DNA from: CAYVLA01 sp964549615 [NCBI: uncultured Thermococci archaeon]
GTDB lineage: Archaea > CAYQAE01 > CAYVLA01
Assembly (NCBI GenBank): GCA_964549615.1
Contig: CAZJVP010000028.1
Coordinates: 1-8,561, forward strand
DNA: 8,561 nt
Direction: 5' to 3'
Positions within the stretch are counted from its first letter, which is position 1. Every line of letters begins with the position of its first letter. The notes under the pieces are model-generated. The model ran no database searches and was not told where the DNA came from. It saw only the letters and a list, made by a program, of their open reading frames with translations. Shown here piece by piece: positions 1-6,314 of this stretch. Made by a program: the position numbers and the translations under genes.

Positions 1-2
1 CC

Positions 3-458
3 GACGCGGTCATCCTCGACCCGGCAAAGGTCCCGGTCGCGAACTGGGTGAGGCTGAAGTGCCAGTTCGGCTGCGGCGGCTGGGGACGTTGCCTCACCTG
101 CCCACCCTTCACTCCCGAACCGGAAAGGACATCCAAGATCCTGTCCGAGTACAAGAAGGCGATCCTTGTCCACTCCAAGGGATCGCATCCTAGCATAAGG
201 AAGCTCATGCCCGAGCTTGAGCGATTCGCGTTCCTACAGGGATACCACAAGGCCTTCGCGTTCTCCTCGGGGCCTTGCGATCTGTGCGATGAGTGCAATC
301 TAGAGGGCCCCTGCCGTCACCCTAGGGAGGCCAGGCCCTCAATGGAGGCCTGCGGGATCGACGTCTTCGGCACGGCCGCCGCGGCCGGCCTGCCGATCCA
401 TGTGGCCACACACAGAAAGGACGAGACGAACTACTACGGCCTGCTGCTCGTCGAGTGA
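3..458 (+). CDS. DUF2284 family cysteine-rich putative metal-binding protein (5' partial)
   Basis: The reading frame is already open at base 3, so the true start lies upstream of the window. The GTG at 48 sits inside the conserved V-R-L-K-C block and is not a start. Counting from that Val as residue 1, one cysteine group (C5, C9, C15, C18, the last in a CPPF motif) is followed by a second, C77-x2-C80-x2-C83-x5-C89, then R-H-P, A-R-P-S-M-E-A and G-I-D-V. This order is characteristic of DUF2284, a family of unknown function annotated as predicted metal binding. The CxxCxxCx5C spacing resembles an iron-sulfur cluster site, which is inference. The protein is probably cytoplasmic, since no membrane segment is visible in the part present. 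It converges with the BNR gene and ends 53 nt from that gene's stop codon. The family call is firm; the function is unknown. Confidence 0.88.
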   Translation, partial: DAVILDPAKVPVANWVRLKCQFGCGGWGRCLTCPPFTPEPERTSKILSEYKKAILVHSKGSHPSIRKLMPELERFAFLQGYHKAFAFSSGPCDLCDECNLEGPCRHPREARPSMEACGIDVFGTAAAAGLPIHVATHRKDETNYYGLLLVE

Positions 459-498
459 ACTGTCGCCATTCCGACCGAGACCCGCGACTCTTCCCGGA

Positions 499-513
499 AG
501 CGCGCTGAGCGCT
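499..513. terminator. Small inverted repeat between convergent genes
   Basis: AGCGC at 499-503 is complementary to GCGCT at 509-513, giving a 5-bp stem with a 5-nt loop. It lies between the convergent DUF2284 and BNR genes and overlaps the BNR stop codon. It could act as a weak two-way terminator, but it is short, has no T-tract on either strand, and such stems arise by chance in GC-rich DNA. Confidence 0.2.
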
Positions 514-1489
514 AGTTGCCCAGAATCCAGTCGGGCTCAAGGACTATGTGGTCGATCGTGTTCCTGTTGTTTGTGTGCGTCACGTGAAGCAACCCTTCGC
601 GGTCCTGTATGATTGCCGGGTAATCGAAGCTGCCCTGGCCGGTCACGAGGTCGCGCATGAAAGGCCAGGTCTCGCCTTCGTCCTCGCTCATCGCCAGCGT
701 GAGCGGGTTCCGCGCTTGGGCTGAGTTGTTGAAGGCCAAGACCACCCGCCCGTCCCTCAGCTTGACCATGTCGATTGCAGCCCCAGGGTTTGGCAGCTCC
801 GTGTTCACCGCGTCCTCCCAGGTCCGGCCATCGTCGTATGAGACCGACTTCGCAATGCTCCTGAACAGGGATGGCCGCAGGAGGGCAAGGATGGAGCCAT
901 CCTTGCGCTGTATCAGGGTGGGGTGTTGGTTGGGCACACCGGGCACGGGGCCGGTCCATATCCACGTGCGCCCGCAGTTGCCCGAGATCATGAAGTAGGA
1001 ATGTCCGCTCTTGTGCTCAAAGCCCATTATCATCTCACCGTTGCGAAGCTGGATGGGCTTGCACCTCGCAACCATGCCCAACTCCCTCCTGATGATGCGG
1101 GTTCGGCCCCAAGTTCTGCCCTCGTCCTCACTCGTCTTGCTCCTCACATCGCAGGTCTCCCATCGCACGCCCGGCCCAGGAGGTCCCTCGAGCTTCCCGT
1201 GCATGACCCCGAAGACGATCCAGAGCTTCCCGTCCGGCATCATGAAGAGAACGCAGTTCCCCTCGGGTTTGCCCGGCGTGTCGGAGATGACCTCGACGGG
1301 CTCCCACGAATCCGATCCCACCGGCTTTCTAGAGCTTACAACCGCAACGTCGGGACGCGCCTCCCCCGACCCAGCGTACCAAGCGGCTAGAAGGTCTCCG
1401 CTGGGAAGCTCCACGATGGAGGAGCAGTGGCATTTTGGAAAGCGCTGAGTCGGCCGGTTGATAGACTCCCTAACGAGCAGCTGGCCCAT
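512..1489 (-). CDS. Sialidase-fold BNR/Asp-box repeat protein (BNR_2 family), cytoplasmic
   Basis: This 325-residue protein carries four Asp-box motifs (S-x-D-x-G-x-T-W): residues 120-127, 169-176 (degenerate, with N and C at the acidic positions), 217-224 and 268-275. Asp boxes at this spacing mark a six-bladed sialidase-type propeller. The N-terminal block H-x-S-S-I-V-E-L-x-x-G-D-L-L-A-A-W and the late block D-Y-P-A-I-I-Q-D with H-V-T-H-T-N-N-R near 289-309 match the BNR_2 group commonly annotated as exo-alpha-sialidase. No F/Y-R-I-P motif of classical sialidases is visible and no signal peptide is present, so sialic acid hydrolysis is doubtful. The same fold also includes other hydrolases and uronate lyases acting on rhamnose-glucuronate linkages. 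ATG at 1489 is the only ATG after the upstream in-frame stop, and no Shine-Dalgarno sequence precedes it. The gene lies 165 nt downstream of the GH106-like gene on the same strand. Fold is confident; substrate is unknown. Confidence 0.88.
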   Translation of the reverse strand: MGQLLVRESINRPTQRFPKCHCSSIVELPSGDLLAAWYAGSGEARPDVAVVSSRKPVGSDSWEPVEVISDTPGKPEGNCVLFMMPDGKLWIVFGVMHGKLEGPPGPGVRWETCDVRSKTSEDEGRTWGRTRIIRRELGMVARCKPIQLRNGEMIMGFEHKSGHSYFMISGNCGRTWIWTGPVPGVPNQHPTLIQRKDGSILALLRPSLFRSIAKSVSYDDGRTWEDAVNTELPNPGAAIDMVKLRDGRVVLAFNNSAQARNPLTLAMSEDEGETWPFMRDLVTGQGSFDYPAIIQDREGLLHVTHTNNRNTIDHIVLEPDWILGN

Positions 1490-1510
1490 GCGCCAGGTGT
1501 CCGACGGGCA

Positions 1511-1527
1511 GCAAAAAAATCTATTCA
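1511..1527 (-). promoter_or_regulatory. T-rich element upstream of BNR gene (possible leaderless promoter or oligo-T terminator)
   Basis: On the minus strand an A/T-rich run with seven consecutive T (bases 1519 to 1513) stands out in GC-rich surroundings. Its centre lies about 28 nt before the BNR start codon, the distance expected for an archaeal TATA element driving a leaderless transcript, and the gene has no Shine-Dalgarno sequence. The alternative is an archaeal oligo-T terminator for the GH106-like gene, whose stop lies about 135 nt upstream. Either role is inference. Confidence 0.3.
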
Positions 1528-1654
1528 GCGGCGGACCGAGACTTCGGCTCAGACCTGGCAGCCCATCCTACCCGAGGAAGCAATGGGTCTTCCCACGGAT
1601 TGCCCGATACGCCCATCAACAGCGGGGCCGGAACGCGGACCTCCGCCAACCGCG

Positions 1655-4600
1655 CTACCGAAGTCTCCGTATCGACAACACCGGGAACTTCGTTAACCCG
1701 TACGGAATCTTGACGTAGTCGTCCGTCCACTTGTCTCCCGAGGTCTCGAACTGAGCCGGCCCCGTCCATGGCGGATAGACTTCGGCGAGGTGCAACGGCC
1801 CCAGGATGTTCCGCCTGCTGGCGACGATCTCGATCTCGAGCCTGTTCTTCCCCGGCGCAATGCAGCCCGTTATCTCGACCTCCCAGGGAGGCCAGGCGAT
1901 GAGCCCAGCATCTTTTCCGTTCACCCTCACCTTCGACAAGACCCCCTCCCACCCCGGAAGCTCCAAGAAAAGCCTCTCCTCCTTCCTAGCGGGCATGTCG
2001 ATATCGGCAACGTACGTGATGCTGCCGCTGTAGTGCGGAAAGCCCTGCTCCGTCCAGTCACCCAGCCTCAGCGAGGTCGGCAGGGATGTGATCACGGGGC
2101 GCCCGGATTCCCGGGTCGCGCCGAACTCGCCCGTGAGGTAGACGGCCTCTAGCCCATGATCGGGCCCGTAACAGGTGCTCAGGACCAACTCGTTTTCGCC
2201 GTACCTCAGGAAACTGGGCGGAACCCTGATCCGCTTGAAGGAATTGTCGATCCACCACCCCTCATCCTGATCGGCCGTCAGATCCCTCCCGTTCAGGGTT
2301 ATCCTGTAATCCTCCGGCTTCTCCATGACCAGGTGGCAGGGCCCCGATGGAATGCACTGGACTTTGAATGGGAACCTCACCGATAGCTCAACGCCCTCTC
2401 CTTCGGGTCGCGGCTCTCGCGCCCATGGCTGGACCATCCCTCCGCCCCTGTGGGGCAGCCCAATCGCATCCCTCACGGCCCGATCCATCCGGAGGACCTC
2501 GAGCGGCCCTTTCCAGGACCCGCCCTGGAGGGAGTAGTAGCCCACATCCAAGGGGATCGCGTTGGGCTCGTCGCGCAGAATCGGCCACCTGCGAAGCCGT
2601 ATGGGGCGTCTTGCCACCTCCCTCAGCTTCTCCCCCCGCCGAAGAGCACATGGCTTCGGATCCACGACGAAGATGCGGCTCCCGCAACCGGCCATGTCGG
2701 TGTGAATTCTGACGAAACCCTTCCGTCGATCGGCCTCTGCGGCAAAGATTCTTCCGGAGACCGGATCCCACTCCTGGACCTGCCCCTCGCCGGGCATCGT
2801 GACGAGCAGCGGCCCTGACCCTTTGTCCTGTATGGTGTGGCAGATGAACGCCAAGTACCGACCCGTCTTCTGGTCGAATCTGAGCATGTAGAGGGAGTTC
2901 GGATACTCCTTGCCGTCTTTGGTCTTGATCGAGACGCGGCGAATCCTGCCGAGGTCCACGAGGGCCTTGGTTATCTTCCCGCGATCCAGACTTACCATCC
3001 TTGCCCTGAGCGCAAGCCTCTCCGCCTCATCGCTTGGCTCGGCGTCCACGTGCTTGGCCACGGGCGAGATGAACAGCACGGGCACCCCGGCCCCGATCAG
3101 CCTTTCAAGGATGGCAAGCGTTGACGACCTCAGGGTCAGCGTGGGGGGAACCACAACCGCCCGATACACCGCCTTGGCGACCGCCAGCCCATCAGCCACA
3201 GGCCGCCCATGCCTGGAAAGGATGTCCTCGTCGACGTAGTCGAAGTCGAAATGCTCCCGCAACAATATGTCCTGAACCGCCTCAAACCTCGAATTCAGCT
3301 CCCAGAGTGCAGCGCAGTCGCGGAACCGTCCGCAGAATAGGGCCCACGCGCTTTCGATCGGATGTATTACGGCGATGTCCCGCACCACCTCGCCCTCCGA
3401 CATCATGACCCCCACCCTGGCGAAGTAGTCCTCGACGTAGCCGTAGTCTCGCCACCAGGGAGACTGGAAAGATATCGAGGCGGGATAGTCGCGCTTAGCC
3501 GGCCCAAGCATCGTGTAGTATGAGAGATGCGGGCATCTGAGGTTAACGCCCAGAGCCGCCTGCCAATCCCCGACGGCCTTGTGCTCGGCGAAGGTGAACT
3601 GCCAACCGGTACAGCCGTACAGCTCGCTCAGCATCCACCTTCGACCGAACTGGTGCTGAACCGAGCTGCACTGCTTGGCCGTGGCAAACTCGGGGGCAAC
3701 TCCGCCCTGCCTGGTCAGGATCTGACCCCTGAGGATGTCGATTCCGGGCGCCTGCATGAACTCGTAGAACCGCATGGCGCTTCCCACGACCGAGGTCTGG
3801 CTAAGGAGGTTCTCTTCGCCCAGGACATGTCCCGTGAAAAGCAATCCGTTCTCCTCGCACCACCGCCCGATCTTCTCGGCGAAGGAGCGCGTGAATAGAT
3901 GGGTCAAGCAGTCCCGGTAGTGATACCGAACCTTGGAGAACTCTTGACCCTCCACCCGGTAGAAGATCTCTGGCAGATGCGCCAGGATGTCGTACCCATA
4001 CCTTTCCGTGAAAACCGACGGAAGCGAGCGCGTCCACGGCGCGTGAGCCCCGGTCTGCTCGACGTCGTAGCCGCCGTAGTTGGGCTCATCGGTGAAAATG
4101 CCCGGCACAACGTTGCCGAAGGCCTTTCCGACCCTGCGGGCATACGCTTCATGCGTCACCTCTATGAACCTATCGACCGCCGACGGAGACATCGTGTCCA
4201 GGTAGGTCTGGCCATTATACCAAAAGGAGGGGTCGGCTGCCTGCGCCTTGAACACGAGCACCCTCTCCCCGCCGGTGGCGCGAGCCACGCCGGAGTCGAT
4301 TCTTCTGACGTTGTACGCAGAGCTGCCCTCTACCCTTGCGACGAAGACCCCCAGTTCCGTCCGGTCGGGCCGGTACTCCTGCGTATCGAGGATGGAAAGC
4401 CGCAGCACCATCTGCCGATGCATCGGGTCCTTCGTCACAATGCCTCCGGCCGCACCGGAAGGCCATCTGTCCTCGTCGTACAGCCAAGCCTCCATACCTT
4501 GCTTGGAGCACTCGTCCACGCAGGATTCGACAAGATCGAACCACTCCTCGGACAGGTACCGGGTCGCGAGGCCCACCCTTGAATGCATGAAGGCACCGCC

Positions 4601-4735
4601 CAGGCCCATCCTCTTGAAAACCCTGATCTGGCGGCGCAGCTCGTCCTCGCGAAGAAGCCCATTCCATGCCCAGAAGGGCTTCCCCCTGTACTCGGATGAC
4701 GGGCGCAGGAAGGCTTCATCGATATCCATGGCCAA
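1655..4735 (-). CDS. GH106-like glycoside hydrolase (alpha-L-rhamnosidase-related), cytoplasmic
   Basis: The 1026-residue protein has the hallmarks of the large GH106-related group. Near the N-terminus are P-F-W-A-W-N-G (20-26), G-L-G-G-A-F-M-H-S-R-V-G-L (44-56) and W-L-Y-D-E-D-R-W-P-S-G (84-94), typical of its TIM-barrel strands. Acidic candidates for catalysis are D216/E217 in F-T-D-E-P and E371 in S-E-L-Y-G. A Rossmann-like segment follows around 450-560, and a C-terminal beta-sandwich (about 895-980) carries P-H-Y-S-G-S-I-T-Y and then N-I-L-G-P-L-H. No signal peptide is visible, so the enzyme probably trims imported oligosaccharides in the cytoplasm. GH106 includes alpha-L-rhamnosidases, but many relatives are untested, so the substrate is uncertain. 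The start is TTG at 4735, with GAGGAG at 4746-4741 five nt away; ATG at 4729, with an 11-nt spacer, is the alternative. The BNR gene follows on the same strand. Confidence 0.88.
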   Translation of the reverse strand: MAMDIDEAFLRPSSEYRGKPFWAWNGLLREDELRRQIRVFKRMGLGGAFMHSRVGLATRYLSEEWFDLVESCVDECSKQGMEAWLYDEDRWPSGAAGGIVTKDPMHRQMVLRLSILDTQEYRPDRTELGVFVARVEGSSAYNVRRIDSGVARATGGERVLVFKAQAADPSFWYNGQTYLDTMSPSAVDRFIEVTHEAYARRVGKAFGNVVPGIFTDEPNYGGYDVEQTGAHAPWTRSLPSVFTERYGYDILAHLPEIFYRVEGQEFSKVRYHYRDCLTHLFTRSFAEKIGRWCEENGLLFTGHVLGEENLLSQTSVVGSAMRFYEFMQAPGIDILRGQILTRQGGVAPEFATAKQCSSVQHQFGRRWMLSELYGCTGWQFTFAEHKAVGDWQAALGVNLRCPHLSYYTMLGPAKRDYPASISFQSPWWRDYGYVEDYFARVGVMMSEGEVVRDIAVIHPIESAWALFCGRFRDCAALWELNSRFEAVQDILLREHFDFDYVDEDILSRHGRPVADGLAVAKAVYRAVVVPPTLTLRSSTLAILERLIGAGVPVLFISPVAKHVDAEPSDEAERLALRARMVSLDRGKITKALVDLGRIRRVSIKTKDGKEYPNSLYMLRFDQKTGRYLAFICHTIQDKGSGPLLVTMPGEGQVQEWDPVSGRIFAAEADRRKGFVRIHTDMAGCGSRIFVVDPKPCALRRGEKLREVARRPIRLRRWPILRDEPNAIPLDVGYYSLQGGSWKGPLEVLRMDRAVRDAIGLPHRGGGMVQPWAREPRPEGEGVELSVRFPFKVQCIPSGPCHLVMEKPEDYRITLNGRDLTADQDEGWWIDNSFKRIRVPPSFLRYGENELVLSTCYGPDHGLEAVYLTGEFGATRESGRPVITSLPTSLRLGDWTEQGFPHYSGSITYVADIDMPARKEERLFLELPGWEGVLSKVRVNGKDAGLIAWPPWEVEITGCIAPGKNRLEIEIVASRRNILGPLHLAEVYPPWTGPAQFETSGDKWTDDYVKIPYGLTKFPVLSIRRLR

Positions 4736-4740
4736 TCGAT

Positions 4741-4746
4741 CTCCTC
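4741..4746 (-). promoter_or_regulatory. Shine-Dalgarno site for the GH106-like gene
   Basis: The minus strand reads GAGGAG here, five nt before TTG (4735) and eleven before ATG (4729). The spacing favours the TTG codon, which adds two residues (M-A) to the N-terminus. The ATG remains possible. Confidence 0.6.
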
Positions 4747-4780
4747 AGGCTCGATTCGAGACGGAACCCAGTTGGATTCG

Positions 4781-4790
4781 TTCTTAACTC
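4781..4790 (-). promoter_or_regulatory. Weak TATA-like element before the GH106-like gene
   Basis: The minus strand reads GAGTTAAGAA in the 98-nt gap between the COG1751 stop and the GH106-like start. If it is an archaeal TATA box, transcription would start about 25 nt before the TTG codon, leaving room for the GAGGAG site. The match is weak and the gene may instead be read through from upstream. Confidence 0.2.
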
Positions 4791-4833
4791 TCACCGATGC
4801 CTTCGCGCCTTCGGTCCCCGACCGCCTCGGCCG

Positions 4834-5427
4834 TCACCTTGGCATTGCTATGATCTCCCTCACCTTCAGCTCAAAGAACCTGTTCATGTTTGCAGGGCGC
4901 AGTACGAGGGCGGTGTCACAGCCGGAGCCGCTTCCGCCTATGGCGATGACGTCCTCCAAGGTGGAGATCTTGCCCGCATCGGCGGCCATGACCGAACACT
5001 CGATGGCGACCTTGAACCCTTGGGATATCCTCCTGTACGCCTCCGCGATAATCTCGGGGATGCTCGTTCCACCGAACTTGTTGCTGAAGGACCTAGAAAG
5101 CCCGCTCAAGGCATGGGTTGCCACCACCACGTCCACGCCCAAGGACTCAAGTTGGGATCTGGTCTTCTCAGGGATGCTTGCCTGGTCAGGCTTCTTGTAC
5201 CCAGCGTGGTAGGTCACGGCCACCACCTTGACCTTGGGGTTGAGGCCTTGGACCTTTGAAGCAAGCTTCAGGGCGGTTGAACCGGAAGAGGATGCGACTA
5301 CGATGTGCGTTATCCCCAGTTCGCCTGCCCTCTTTATCGATGCGTCCAGTGTGGCATCGGTGCAATCGGGCCCGCCCGACTCGAAGTAGATGGTCTCCTT
5401 CCTCTGGATGCACGGCGAGTCTACCAT
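4834..5427 (-). CDS. COG1751-type pyruvate-kinase C-terminal-domain-like protein
   Basis: This 197-residue protein resembles the stand-alone relatives of the pyruvate kinase alpha/beta C-terminal domain found widely in archaea and in some bacteria. Visible family features are I-Y-F-E-S-G-G-P near the N-terminus, I-V-V-A-S-S-S-G-S-T-A-L-K, the T-H-A-L-S-G block, and a C-terminal G-G-S-G-S-G-C-D-T-A-L-V-L-R-P-A followed by K-V-R-E-I-I-A. The catalytic barrel of pyruvate kinase is absent, so it is not a pyruvate kinase; its biochemical role is unknown, with a ligand-sensing role as one inference. No signal peptide or membrane segment is seen. The start chosen is ATG at 5427, with GTGAGG (5442-5437) nine nt upstream. 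A GTG at 5442 would extend the protein by five residues but has no ribosome site. It follows the PEBP gene by 48 nt. Confidence 0.88.
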   Translation of the reverse strand: MVDSPCIQRKETIYFESGGPDCTDATLDASIKRAGELGITHIVVASSSGSTALKLASKVQGLNPKVKVVAVTYHAGYKKPDQASIPEKTRSQLESLGVDVVVATHALSGLSRSFSNKFGGTSIPEIIAEAYRRISQGFKVAIECSVMAADAGKISTLEDVIAIGGSGSGCDTALVLRPANMNRFFELKVREIIAMPR

Positions 5428-5475
5428 CGGAATACGCCTCACGCCATCGCTGGGAGTTGGGTTCGGCTAGAATCG

Positions 5476-5910
5476 CTAACGGCTGTACTTGCCCATCAAG
5501 ACGGCCTGCTCGATCACGTGACCTTTCATCGCCTCCTCGAGGTCCTTTTTCCTAGATCCCGCGGGCAGGTTGAGCACCGTGTCCAAGGCGTAGAGCTTGA
5601 AGAAGTACCTGTGGACTCCCCTCGGCGGGCAGGGACCCCCATACCCCATTCTCCCGAAGCTTGTCTTTCCCTGGACGCCACTTGGCTCTCTCCCCTCCTC
5701 CACCGACCTCGTTTCGGGCGGGATGTTCCAGACGACCCAGTGATCGAAGGTTCCCATCGGTGCATCTGGATCGTCCATGACAAGGGCTAGGCTTGCGGCT
5801 CCCTTGGGGACGTCCTCGAATCTCAAGGGCGGCGAGATGTCTTTCCCGTCGCATGTATACTTCGACGGTATCTTGCCTTCGTGCTCGAACGCAGGACTTG
5901 TGATTTTCAC
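5476..5910 (-). CDS. PEBP family protein, YbhB/YbcL type (UPF0098)
   Basis: The 144-residue protein is a full-length member of the prokaryotic phosphatidylethanolamine-binding protein family (Raf-kinase-inhibitor-like, YbhB/YbcL). It shows D-P-D-A-P at 47-51, H-W-V-V-W-N-I-P at 57-64, and G-Y-G-G-P-C-P-P-R-G-V-H-R-Y-F-F at 89-104, which together form the conserved anion-binding pocket. The length is normal for the family. It has no signal peptide and is probably cytoplasmic; the physiological ligand of the prokaryotic members is not settled. The start is GTG at 5910, preceded by GAGGAG at 5921-5916 with a 5-nt spacer. A good archaeal-type promoter lies just upstream, so the gene probably heads its own transcript, which may continue into the COG1751 gene 48 nt downstream. 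The family assignment is very secure. Confidence 0.95.
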   Translation of the reverse strand: MKITSPAFEHEGKIPSKYTCDGKDISPPLRFEDVPKGAASLALVMDDPDAPMGTFDHWVVWNIPPETRSVEEGREPSGVQGKTSFGRMGYGGPCPPRGVHRYFFKLYALDTVLNLPAGSRKKDLEEAMKGHVIEQAVLMGKYSR

Positions 5911-5915
5911 GTTCT

Positions 5916-5921
5916 CTCCTC
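5916..5921 (-). promoter_or_regulatory. Shine-Dalgarno site for the PEBP gene
   Basis: The minus strand reads GAGGAG five nt before the GTG at 5910. This fixes the GTG as the start, and the family's N-terminus begins at the same point. Confidence 0.7.
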
Positions 5922-5943
5922 GCCGGCTTGATTGCGTCCTCCT

Positions 5944-5959
5944 AACTTAAGCCTTTTGG
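5944..5959 (-). promoter_or_regulatory. Archaeal-type BRE/TATA promoter for the PEBP gene
   Basis: On the minus strand CCAAAAGG (5959-5952) is followed directly by CTTAAG (5951-5946). This matches the usual archaeal arrangement of a purine-rich BRE and an A/T-rich TATA box. The box centre is about 38 nt before the GTG start, so transcription would begin near 5922-5924, giving a leader of 12-14 nt that just contains the GAGGAG ribosome site. The fit of all three distances is the main evidence. Confidence 0.55.
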
Positions 5960-5981
5960 TTCTAGTTGGCTCGGGACAGAT

Positions 5982-6003
5982 GCCCCACGCCATGCGTCGG
6001 GGC
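5982..6003. repeat. GC-rich inverted repeat in the divergent intergenic region
   Basis: GCCCCACG at 5982-5989 pairs with CGT at 5995-5997 and GGGGC at 5999-6003, leaving a 5-nt loop and a single bulged C. It gives eight base pairs, about 30 nt behind the PEBP TATA element. No T-tract follows on either strand, so it is not an obvious terminator. It could be an operator-like site or chance pairing in GC-rich sequence. Confidence 0.25.
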
Positions 6004-6220
6004 GCCCTGCGCAGTTGCTGGCTTCGATCGGTTTCCTGCCCGGGTTGCTGACGAACGCGTTAGATCCGAGCTATCAGGCGTGGCCCTCCTCGGACTGACC
6101 GGCCCGCTGCTGCCGCACGCCTATCCCGGACAGACTTGGGACTCCGCATAGCCCGTCCTTGACTAGAGTCCGCCTCCGACCACCGGCCAGTTTCGCAGCA
6201 CGCGAGGACCGTTGAGGACC

Positions 6221-6232
6221 ACAATATTTTTC
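6221..6232 (+). promoter_or_regulatory. Possible TATA-like element for the PHP-propeller gene
   Basis: An A/T-rich run (ACAATATTTTTC) is the clearest such stretch before the plus-strand gene. Read as an archaeal TATA box it would place the start of transcription near 6250-6255 and give a leader of about 60 nt that includes the hairpin at 6261-6277. No clear BRE is visible and the assignment is tentative. Confidence 0.3.
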
Positions 6233-6260
6233 CAACATTAGAAATTTGCGGAGATGTCTG

Positions 6261-6277
6261 GAGGGTCGAACACCCTC
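6261..6277 (+). repeat. Perfect 6-bp hairpin in the presumed leader of the PHP-propeller gene
   Basis: GAGGGT (6261-6266) and ACCCTC (6272-6277) are perfectly complementary around a 5-nt loop, ending 37 nt before the GTG start. It does not overlap the ribosome site. It could be an operator, an RNA stem in the leader, or chance. Confidence 0.3.
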
Positions 6278-6314
6278 TCTCCGGAAGCAAAGTAACTCTG
6301 GACGGAGATTTTGC

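Larger units (their letters stand above)
5911..6314. other. Divergent intergenic region, 404 nt, no convincing gene
   Basis: This region separates the minus-strand PEBP gene from the plus-strand PHP-propeller gene. It holds the PEBP promoter at its left end, a hairpin at 5982-6003, an A/T-rich stretch at about 6221-6248 and a second hairpin at 6261-6277. Short open frames cross it (for example 5966-6151 on plus), but they have unremarkable arginine- and proline-rich translations, no ribosome site and no recognisable motif. The middle part (about 6010-6200) shows nothing I can name. Confidence 0.5.

Noticed and set aside
923-1448. Overlapping plus-strand open frames opposite the BNR gene
   Set aside because: The minus-strand frame carries four Asp boxes and explains the sequence; the plus-strand translations show no motif.
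512-1489. Calling the BNR protein a true sialidase
   Set aside because: No F/Y-R-I-P motif or signal peptide is visible, and no sialic acid genes are nearby; fold-level naming is all the sequence supports.
3899-4582. 227-codon open frame on the plus strand
   Set aside because: It lies wholly antisense to the GH106-like gene, whose conserved motifs are clear. Its translation has no recognisable domain; long antisense frames are common in GC-rich coding sequence.
5966-6151. 61-codon plus-strand open frame in the divergent gap
   Set aside because: No ribosome site, low-complexity arginine/proline/alanine-rich translation and no family features.
6260-6285. Resemblance to a tRNA T-arm (GAGGG TCGAACA CCCTC)
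   Set aside because: The loop does not match the invariant T-loop positions and no matching acceptor strand, D-arm or anticodon arm could be found about 70 nt upstream.
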